Origin: Muscardinus avellanarius
Taxonomy: Eukaryota; Chordata; Mammalia; Rodentia; Gliridae
Reading direction: 5' to 3'
Length of the DNA: 64,000 nt
Assembly (NCBI GenBank): GCA_963383645.1
Contig: OY726567.1
Coordinates: forward strand, 67,397,575 to 67,461,574
The notes under the pieces: generated by a model
Told to the model about the DNA's origin: nothing
What the model saw: only the letters and a program-made list of their open reading frames with translations
Databases searched by the model: none
Position numbers and translations under genes: made by a program
Shown here: positions 56,365 through 64,000 of the stretch, in pieces
Position numbering within the stretch: position 1 is the first letter of the stretch
Layout: every line of letters begins with the position of its first letter

Positions 56365-56915
56365 ATACAGCTGGTCGTGGTGGAACATACCTGTACTTGA
56401 GAGGCTGAGACAGGAGGATCACAGGTTTGAGGCCAGCCCCAGAAACTTAGCCATACGCTCAGAAACTTGGTGAGATCCTGTTTCAAAATAAGAAATAAAA
56501 GAGGTTGGGAGTGTAGCTCAGAGGTAGAATGCCCAGGATTCAATTCCCAGGACCAGGGGGGAAAAAAGAGAATATTAATGCATGTAAGTCACTCGCCTCA
56601 GTGTGACTTAAGTTCTCCCAAATGGAGTTATTTGCATTGTTACCATGATCCAGGTATAAAGCTAGGTACTTTTTTGTAAAAATTAAATTAGGAAATGTAT
56701 TTCATATAGCTGGGCATGGTGGCTCATGCTTGTAATCTCAGTATTTGGGAGGCTGAGACAGGAGGATTGCAGTTTGCAGACAGCCTCAGGGACTTAGTGA
56801 GGCCCTTTGAAACTCAGTGTGACCCTGTTTCAAAATACAGAATATTAAAAATAGGGCTGTGGGTATAGCTCTGAGGTAGGATGCCCCTGGATTCCATCCC
56901 TAGTACCGCAAAAAT
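56365..56915 (+). repeat. Two B1-ID SINEs
   Basis: Plus-strand copies at about 56365-56560 and 56708-56915. The second is bracketed by ATTTCATAT (56699 and about 56919). Confidence 0.8.
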
Positions 56916-56919
56916 ATAT

Positions 56920-57440
56920 TTCATATAATAATAGCATTATGATTGACATGTAATGAATACTCAATAAATGCTAGTTGATTCTACCCAATGCTGACAATAA
57001 AGCCTTAGTGTGCTACTATAACACTCTCAGGACTCTGAAGCATCCTCTTCTGAAGCAGCTGTATTTCACAGAGGGGCAGAAGATTTAAAAAATTATAATG
57101 TTCAGGCGTGTAATGCTGGACGAATCACCTTCCCGAGGCTCAACTTCAATCTTTGTAAAAATAAGGAGGTGTTGGCCGGCTCAATAGTCTTTTCCGCCTC
57201 CCACTTGGGGTCATTGTGGACGTCTACAGAGACAACATAAAAAACAATGATTACACATACATAATACAGACTGGTGATGACAATGAAGAATAGAATTGTA
57301 ATGTATCCCAACACTGATGATAATACTGTGCCATGTGTATGAGTGTCCTTACCTCAACTCATCCTAGATATCAGTCCAAAACTACTTTAACTGAGAGGAC
57401 TGAAAAATTCCCAGACTGAAATAATTCAGTTTATCATATA
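56920..57440. other. Unassigned, MIR-like pieces
   Basis: AATGAATACTCAATAAATGC at about 56951 is MIR-like. The remainder is unassigned. Confidence 0.35.
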
Positions 57441-57447
57441 GTAAGAT

Positions 57448-57684
57448 TAATCATCATCGCCACCACCATCATAATCACTATCACCATCATCACCACCACC
57501 ATCATCCCACCATCACCACCAGCAGCAGCAGCAGTACCATCACCATCATCACCATCACCATCACCACCACCATTGGTAGCAACAGCATCACCACCATCAT
57601 CATCACCACCATCATTGTCATCAGCAGCAGCAGCAGCACCATCACCACCACCATCATCATCACTATCACCATCATCACCATCAC

Positions 57685-57716
<32 letters not shown>

Positions 57717-57988
57717 CCATCACCATCATCACCATCACCATCACCACCACCATTGGAAGCAGCATCATCACCACTATCATCATCACCACCATCATTGTCA
57801 CCATCATCAGCAGCAGCACCATCACCATCATCACCATCACCATCATCACCACTATCATCATCACCATCACCACCATCATCATCACTATCACCACCACCAC
57901 TACCAGCAGCAGCACCATCAGCATCACCATCACCACCACCATCATCATCACCACTATCATCATCACCATCACCGCCATCATCATCCCA
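57448..57988. repeat. Long compound CAT/CAC/CAG repeat
   Basis: About 540 bp of interspersed CAT, CAC and CAG trinucleotides with higher-order repetition (for example two blocks containing CACCACCATTGG, about 57565 and 57745). It ends in MIR-like sequence (CAGCACGTACTATGCTGTAG). The Asp/Gly-, Ser/Pro- and Met/Val-rich open frames are products of the triplet period. Confidence 0.9.
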
Positions 57989-58309
57989 CCATAACAAACA
58001 CAGCACGTACTATGCTGTAGGTACAATTCTACAGATTGTGCAGATTTTCAAATGTGCATAACACATTCATAACATCTTCATATGGTGCTCAATTTACTGT
58101 TCTTAGCTGTTCATGAGAAGCTCAACAACCAGTCTCCTGATTTCAACACAGCCTCCTGGGAATACTACTTGATGCTCCCTTCTGAAGATGGCGTGGAGTT
58201 TTTAATTGATGAGGATAGCTATGGGAATAGTAAATGGAGCATTCATTGAGCACCTACCACATACATCCTGCTTAATGTGAACAGCTCTGTGAGGTATGCA
58301 TGGTTATGT
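57989..58309 (+). repeat. MIR-like sequence between two triplet repeats
   Basis: GAGCATTCATTGAGCACCTA at about 58236 and GCTCTGTGAGGTATGCATGG at about 58285 match a MIR core; the rest is unassigned. Confidence 0.5.
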
Positions 58310-58495
58310 ATCATCACCACCATCATCATCACTGTCACCATCATCACCACCACCATCATCCCACCATCACCACCACCATCAGCAGCAGCAGCACCATCAG
58401 CATCACCATCATCACCACCATCATCATCACCATCACCACCATCATCATCCCACCACCACAAACACAGCACTTACTATGCTGTAGGTACAATTGAC
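58310..58495. repeat. Second CAT/CAC/CAG repeat with duplicated flank
   Basis: About 140 bp of the same triplets, followed by CAGCACTTACTATGCTGTAG. That flank repeats the one after the first array, so repeat and flank were duplicated together. Confidence 0.85.
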
Positions 58496-59700
58496 TTCAC
58501 AGGTAAGTCAAGTCCTAGTGCTTATATTCAAGAAAACAGAATTACATCTCAAATACAAGTCTGTCTCCTAGAAAAACAAAGTATTTCCAATGACCAACTA
58601 TAAGTGGAAGAGTGTTAACTCCTCTGATGCATTTAATTATGTTTAGAAAAGAAACTTGATGGACTTGAAGGAGGAACAAGTCATGCACCAGGCTATCTAT
58701 TAGAGATAAAATTAGGAAGTCAGATCACTTCAAAAGAAAGAAACACAAGCCCCCAAAGGCTTAAGCAAAAGTGAATTTATTTGTTTAAGTAAGAAGAACT
58801 CCCACAGGTAAGACAGACTTCAGGTATGGCTTGATTCAAGAACTCAAACATCAGCAGAACCTCATTTCCATCCCTCTGTTGGATTTTACTTTCTTTGCAC
58901 TGACTCTGTTACCAATAAGGGACTCCCCTGTTAAAGGTCAAATAGTTCCTGGCATCAGCAGGCTTATATCTTCATAGCTGCTAGTCCACAGACAAAGAGG
59001 AGCCTGAAAAAAATCTTGGGATCTGGCTCTCTGAAATAGATTTGATTAAATTCTCAAATTCCTCACTCATCCCTATATGAATGCCAAATGACAAATAACC
59101 TCACAGTCTCCCACAGAGAGAGAGAGTATCCATCGCTCCTTGCTTTCAGATAGGCCATGAACTTGCATTGGCTTATGATTATAACTGGATGTGATGTGAC
59201 AAGTTTTGAAAATCCCTTGTGCAGTGGGCCCTCCCCATGTACGCCTCGTTGTAATGGGGGACATATAAGCAAGAGAGATACGTGAATCTCAGTCTCCTCT
59301 GGATAAGCCAGTCAGTCCTACAACAGACACACTCATTTGCATGAGTAAGGAAGGCCAGTATCAAAATATCACCCAGATAAGCCCAGCCTGGATTATCTAA
59401 CAATCAGTTTATGGGAGATTCATGAGGATAAATGATACTAAAAGTTTTGTTACACAGCATTCCTGTAGCAACTGCTAACTGATACACTCTAGTTGCCCTA
59501 ACACAGGTTAACTTGTCCAGCTCTATTAAATAGTTGTAATGAGGACTGAAAGCTTGGTCGCTTGACTTTCCTTGGGTAGAAAGGTGGAATCCGTCCCACC
59601 ATGACCACACAGATTATGCTTCCCTGAAGAATCAGAGGGCTGCACCAGAACCTTCTGTGGATCCTGGACAAACACAAAGTATCAATTCCAGACTCTGAAG
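58496..59700. other. Unassigned sequence
   Basis: About 58755-58990 has the look of an old interspersed repeat (GGCTTAAGCAAAAGTGAATTTATT), but I cannot name it. Short frames on the minus strand have no domain. No gene is supported. Confidence 0.3.
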
Positions 59701-59715
59701 ATGGTCTACAAGGGC

Positions 59716-60690
59716 TCATTTCCGGACTCCAGATCCCAGGTACCTCCGGCAAACGCGCCCCAGGGCAGCCTTCACCTCCTTGTTCCGGAGGCTGTAGATC
59801 AGGGGGTTGAGCATGGGCGTCACCAGGGTGTAGGACAGGGACACCACCTGCTTGCTCTCCGGAGAGTAGCTGGCCTTGGGGCGCAGGTGGATGACCCCCG
59901 TCGTGCCATAAAACAGGATCACCACGATGAGGTGGGAGGTGCAGGTGGACAGGGCCTTGCGGCGCCCCGAGGCCGACCGCATGCGGAGCACCGCGGCCAG
60001 GATCCCCGCGTAGGACGCGGCGATGAAGCAGAAGGGAACCATGATGACCAGCACCGTGGCCGCCAGCACGTTGGCCTCGAAGACCCTGGTGTCCGCGCAC
60101 ACCAGGCTCAGCAGGGGCGCGATGTCGCAGAAGAAGTGCCGGACCCCGCGCGGCCCGCAGAAGGGGAAGCTGAAGAGCCAGAGGGTGAAGACCAGCGCCA
60201 CGGGCGCGCCGGCCAGCCAGCAGGCGGCGGCCAGCCAGCGGCACCGGCGCGGGCTCACCAGGGCGCCATAGCGCAGCGGCCTGCAGATGGCCACGCAGCG
60301 GTCCCAGGCCATGGCGGCCAGCAGGAAGCACTCGGCCGAGACGCAGCCCAGCACCAGCAGCAGCTGCAGCGCGCAGCCCGCGGGGGACACGCCGCGCCCG
60401 GGCCGCAGCAGCGTGTCCAGCAGGCGGGGCGCCACGGCCAGCGAGAAGCAGAGCTCGGCCAGGGCCAGCTGGCGCAGGAAGAAGTACATGGGCGCGCGCA
60501 GGCCGCGGTCCAGGCCGGGCAGCGCGGCCATGAGCGCGTTGCCGCCCAGCGCGCCCAGCGCCAGCGGCAGGAAGAGCGCGGCGAGCAGCGGGCGCAGCGC
60601 GGGCAGGTGCGCGAAGCCCAGCAGCACGAAGTCGCGCGCCCAGCTCTGGTTGGCGCCCGCGGGGCCGGCGGGGGCGCAGGCGGCGCGCAT
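59716..60690 (-). CDS. Olfactory receptor OR4 (OR10-like), very GC-rich
   Basis: A 324-residue intact seven-helix receptor. It has N-glycosylation at N14-Q-S16, PMYFFL at 67-72, extracellular cysteines C106 and C188, SASGRRKALSTC at 239-250 in the loop 3/TM6 region and NPLIY at 295-299. The DRY-region motif reads MAWDRCVAIC (127-136) instead of the usual MAYDRYVAIC. The frame stays open to 60915, but the upstream part is Gly/Arg/Pro-rich with no receptor features. The chosen ATG has a strong context (CCCGCCATGC), and CCTCTCCCCCCAG, a splice acceptor, ends 7 bp before it. The gene is far more GC- and CpG-rich than OR1 to OR3 and shares no close similarity with them. OR10-like placement is tentative. 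Confidence 0.92.
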   Translation of the reverse strand: MRAACAPAGPAGANQSWARDFVLLGFAHLPALRPLLAALFLPLALGALGGNALMAALPGLDRGLRAPMYFFLRQLALAELCFSLAVAPRLLDTLLRPGRGVSPAGCALQLLLVLGCVSAECFLLAAMAWDRCVAICRPLRYGALVSPRRCRWLAAACWLAGAPVALVFTLWLFSFPFCGPRGVRHFFCDIAPLLSLVCADTRVFEANVLAATVLVIMVPFCFIAASYAGILAAVLRMRSASGRRKALSTCTSHLIVVILFYGTTGVIHLRPKASYSPESKQVVSLSYTLVTPMLNPLIYSLRNKEVKAALGRVCRRYLGSGVRK

Positions 60691-60900
60691 GGCGGGCCTG
60701 GGGGGAGAGGGGCGGCGGTGAGCACGGCCGGCGGCCTGCCGCCCCCGGGTGCGAGCAGGGAGCCCGGCCGCCGAGGGGGAGGGGCAGACCGCCTCCGCCC
60801 TCCTCCCTGCGCGCGGTGTCGCCATCTGGCCCCCTCTACAGAGTCCTGGGCGGACTGCGTCTCCTCCTCCAGGCCCCTCTCCTTCCACACCTGCTCCTCC
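59740..60900. promoter_or_regulatory. CpG island covering OR4 and its 5' flank
   Basis: Dense CpG and G+C from the coding 3' end to about 60900, densest at about 60240-60830 (GCGCGCCGGCC, GCGCCCAGCGC). CpG islands over OR coding exons are unusual. Whether it acts as a promoter cannot be told from sequence. Confidence 0.75.
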
Positions 60901-61115
60901 TCCAGGTCTCCACATTGCCTTCCCAGGACCCCCTCTTCCGATGACCGGAATAACATAGCTGGCCTCCCCCTGCCGCTATTTGGTCGTGGCTGTAATTTGG
61001 TTTTCACTTGCCATCCCATACCCTCGAGATGCTTCTTTCCGGAGGTTTCCTTCTCTTCCTGCTGGTGTTAAGGTGCCCTTGCTCCTCTATTCTTCTCCAC
61101 TGACCCTATTTAAAG
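60830..61115 (+). repeat. L2-like remnant
   Basis: CTGCTCCTCCTCCAGGTCTC, then CACTGACCCTATTTAAAGCA, resemble the L2 3' region. It is related to about 61700-62100. Confidence 0.4.
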
Positions 61116-61124
61116 CAATTCCCC

Positions 61125-61640
61125 AGAGCAGGGCGTGGTGGCGCACCCTTGTGATCCCAGCATTGGGGAGGCTGAGCCAGGAGGATCGCGGTTGGAAGAC
61201 AGCCTCAGCTACTTAGTGAGGCCCTTTACAACTCAGTGAGATTTAAAAAAAAAAAAAAGAATAGAAAATAGGGCTGGGGGTGTAGCTCGGAGGTAGAATG
61301 TCCCTGGGTTCTGTCCCCACTACCACAGAAAAATAATAAAATAAAATAAAACAAAGCAATTTTCCTCAGTTCAGGCACGCCGGTCACTCTGACCTCTACT
61401 GGATTTTTTTTATTTTTTATTTTTATTTATTTATTTATTTATTTTGCGGTACTGGGGGTGGAACCCAGGGGCATTCTACCTCTGAGCTACACCCCCAGCC
61501 CATTTTTTTATTCTTTATCTTGAAACAGGATCTCACTGAGTTGCAGAGGACTTCACTAAGTAGCTGAGGCTGTCTGAGAACCGTATCCTCCTGTCTCAGC
61601 CTCCCGCATGCTGGGATTACAAGCGTGCGCCACCACGGTC
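61125..61640. repeat. Two B1-ID SINEs
   Basis: A plus copy lies at about 61125-61325 and a minus copy at about 61410-61637. CGGTCACTCTGACCTCTACTGG and GGTCTCTACTGG flank the second. Confidence 0.8.
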
Positions 61641-61699
61641 TCTACTGGATTCCTGAGAGCATGCCTGAAGTTGCTTTGTTCCTTTGTTTACTTGTTGAC

Positions 61700-62110
61700 A
61701 CTTAGAAGTTGCCCCACTTAAAAGGTGATGTCCATGAGGGCATCTCTGCCTGGCTGTAGAAGCGTTCCTGAGTGCCTGCTACAAAAGACACACCCTATAA
61801 AATTCTGCCTCCTTCTCCATCCCCATGTCTTACCACACTTCCTGCTCATTAGCAAGATTTTGGAGACTTCATTACCGGCGACAATGTCTGCTATTTTTTC
61901 TCACCCAAGGCCTCTGCTCTCGCACAATTTGGTGCCCTGCCTCTGTTGGCATTGCTAGAATTTTCTCCGCCTCCAGGTCTACGTTACAATATCGCCTTCT
62001 TCTGAGGATCCCCTATTCTGATGTCCGGAATCATATAGCTGGCCACTCCCTCCTACTATCTGCTTGTAGCTGTAATCTGGTTTTCCTTCAACAGAGTCTA
62101 TTTCTTGTGT
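61700..62110. repeat. L2-like remnant
   Basis: GTCCATGAGGGCATCTCTGCC and GAGTGCCTGCTACAAAAGAC resemble L2. The block CCGGAATCATATAGCTGGCC parallels CCGGAATAACATAGCTGGCC at 60945. Confidence 0.4.
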
Positions 62111-62234
62111 AAACGTGTGAACATAGTGGAATATGCTGCCTTCCATCTAGCACCCAGTTTACTCTCCATGAAATGGTGCTATAACTTGTCTTTAACAAGA
62201 ACTTTTGTTAAAAAAATAATAATAAATGAAGTAG

Positions 62235-62845
62235 AGCTGGGCATGGTGGTGCAGGCCTGTAATCCCAGTACTGGGAAAGCTGAGAAAGGAGGATCGCAGG
62301 ATCAAGGCTAGCCTCAGCAATTTAGTGAGACTATCAGCAACTTAGTAAGAGCCTGTTTAAACATAAAAAACAAGCCAGGTGTGGTGGCGCACGCTTGTAA
62401 TCCCCGTACTTGGGAGGCTGAGACAGGAGGATCACACAGGTTCGAAGCCAGACTCAGCTACTTAGTGAGGCTCTCAGCAACTTAGTGAGACCCTGTTTCC
62501 AAATAAAATAGAAAAAAGGTCTGGGAGTATAGCCTGGAGGTAGAAAGCCCCTGGGTTCCACCCTCAGTACCACCAAATAAATAAATAAATATAAAAAACA
62601 AAAAGGGAGGCGGAGACAGGAGGATCTGGATTCGTGGACAACCTCAGCTACTACTTACTGAGGCCCTTTGCAACTCAGTGAGACCCTGTTTCAAGATAAA
62701 GAATAAAAAATAGGGTTGGGGATGTAGCTCGGAGGTTGAATGCCCCTGGGTTCTATCCCTGGTACTGCCAAAAAAAAAAAAAAAAAAAGTCTGGACATGT
62801 AGTTCAGAAGTTGCCTCTGGTTCAAGCTCCCTCCCAGGGTGAGGG
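62235..62845 (+). repeat. SINE cluster
   Basis: Plus-strand copies lie at about 62235-62365, 62372-62575 and 62605-62770, with an ID-like remnant at 62788-62835. Confidence 0.75.
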
Positions 62846-62892
62846 TGGGAGAGAGGGAGAGAGGGAGAGAGGGTGAAAGGGAGAGAGGGAGA

Positions 62893-62952
<60 letters not shown>

Positions 62953-62985
62953 AAAAGAAAGAAGGAAAGAAAGAAAGAGAAAGAA
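62846..62985. repeat. (GAGG/GA)n purine tract
   Basis: An impure GGGAGA stretch turns into pure (GA)n (about 62897-62948), then GAAA repeats. Confidence 0.9.
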
Positions 62986-63133
62986 AGGGAATGAGAATGG
63001 AAATGAAAGTTGTAATCCCTGGGCCTAAGATGTCATATTCAGTAAGTGTTGGTAAATAGGTACATAGAAATCGGTGTTAAGTGAATCCAGAGCCTTTCTA
63101 CACCCCTATTATATAGATGAAGTTTGGCTGACT

Positions 63134-63137
<4 letters not shown>

Positions 63138-63174
<37 letters not shown>
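63138..63174. repeat. (CA)n microsatellite
   Basis: About 18 CA units. Confidence 0.95.
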
Positions 63175-63177
<3 letters not shown>

Positions 63178-63179
63178 CA

Positions 63180-64000
63180 TCCGTCCATTCATCCTAGCCC
63201 AGAAGTATTCTGTATTCCAGGCACTGTAGCAGGAGTGGAGCTGGGATCCAGAGATGAAGAGGAAAGTCAGATCTGCTCCCTGGCCTCAGGTCACTTCACC
63301 GGGTATACATATATCAAAAGGTTAAGCCACAAGCCATACCCCTTAAGTATATACAATTTTCATTTGCCAATTATGCCTCAATAATTTGAAAAGGAGAAAA
63401 AAACATAGATCTGATCCACAGGGATGTAAGGATACAGGGAGGTGCATGTCAGACTCTAAACCACCTCTAGTACCTGATAGAAATCTCAGCTCAGAAGTCC
63501 ACACCACCGGGCAGATGTGGAAAGGACCCAGGTGGATTGTGCCTGGTGTGATGCTAGTTTTACCATAAGTTTTGATTGTTCAAGGAAACATATTTCCATA
63601 TATGAAGGGAGTCCTCAATTTCATCGCCTTTAGATGGAGACTGTAGTGATGCTTCCCTGGTGATGATGGCCAAGATTTCACCCCAGCCCATCAGAACAGA
63701 GGCTGGCACAAAGTGAGGTCACAATCAGTCATTGTTCCTGACTAGTAAACAATCCCAGGTGCCCCTTTTTGGCTCTGTGGCTCTGGGAGGGTTTCATCCC
63801 ACCTCAGTCTCCACTTCCACCGGCGTAAGGTGGAGCTAAGAAGACCCAGCCCACCAGGCTGGAAAGGCCGTTTTAGTATTGTGATCTGGGGGCACATCCA
63901 GGCATGGTTCCTGCTGTGTGACCCCAGGATTGGGAATTTGGCGAGGACTCAGAGCCCGTGCTTCTGCATTGCATTTGCAAGAGTATTGAGGCTGGTAATG
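63180..64000. other. Unassigned, with L1 and MIR remnants
   Basis: About 63300-63385 resembles an old L1 3' terminus (TAAGTATATACAATTTTCAT, ATGCCTCAATAA). About 63765-63840 is weakly MIR-like. No gene is seen up to the window edge. Confidence 0.4.

Noticed and set aside
57434..58026. Minus-strand open frames of 174-190 codons rich in Asp/Gly or Met/Val, and a plus-strand Ser/Pro frame
   Set aside because: All three are readings of the CAT/CAC/CAG triplet array. A triplet period keeps frames open by construction; there is no domain and no flanking gene structure.
60691..60915. 75-residue N-terminal extension of OR4
   Set aside because: The extension is Gly/Arg/Pro-rich, has no receptor feature and lies upstream of a splice acceptor and a strong start context at 60690.
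60899..62060. Local duplication of about 120 bp (CCGGAAT...ATAGCTGGCC at about 60945 and 62020)
   Set aside because: Both blocks sit in what look like L2 3' remnants, so they are better read as two copies of one old repeat family. The similarity is only moderate.

Overview
The window is mammalian nuclear DNA, most likely from a squirrel-family rodent. The argument for Sciuridae is the SINE population: scores of composite SINEs have a 7SL/B1-type head (GCCGGGCGTGGTGGCGCACG) joined to a tRNA-derived ID-type tail with A-box and B-box sequences, an architecture known from squirrels. L1 fragments of many ages, MIR and L2 remnants and long microsatellites fill most of the rest. The species call is inference; no mitochondrial or single-copy marker is present.

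Four single-exon olfactory receptor (OR) genes are the only convincing host protein genes. OR1 (7785-8723, +), OR2 (11670-12698, -) and OR3 (45425-46363, -) are close paralogues of OR6-like type. OR4 (59716-60690, -) is a divergent, OR10-like receptor in a very GC-rich, CpG-rich block. Each has a polypyrimidine tract and AG acceptor at or just before its ATG. About 7 to 9 kb upstream of OR1, OR2 and OR3 I find three mutually similar non-coding stretches (about 290-605 +, 21642-22060 -, 53747-54190 -), each ending in a strong splice donor. I infer that they are the 5' non-coding exons duplicated with the receptors.

Between OR2 and OR3, at 25.2-43.9 kb, lies a nested retrotransposon pile. Two old L1 hosts (25170-34430 and 34862-43880, the second with a 5' inversion) were invaded by four non-standard L1-dependent elements, all in minus orientation. 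Elements A (29952-33308) and B (35590-38055) are SVA-like composites. In element sense they read: CpG-rich monomers of about 124 bp, a linker of about 490 bp, a VNTR of 100-bp dimers (50+50), an L1-type 3' end and an A-rich tail. Elements C (25728-28655) and D (about 39361-42120) are half-L1 composites: L1 5'UTR, an intact ORF1, an antisense fragment of an older L1 ORF2, an L1 3'UTR and an A-tail, with no ORF2. C has a 16-bp target-site duplication and A a 13-bp one, so these composites moved as units. They are the best candidates here for undescribed biology.

All coordinates for repeats are by eye and good to roughly 10-20 bp; family names below class level are avoided unless the sequence is distinctive.
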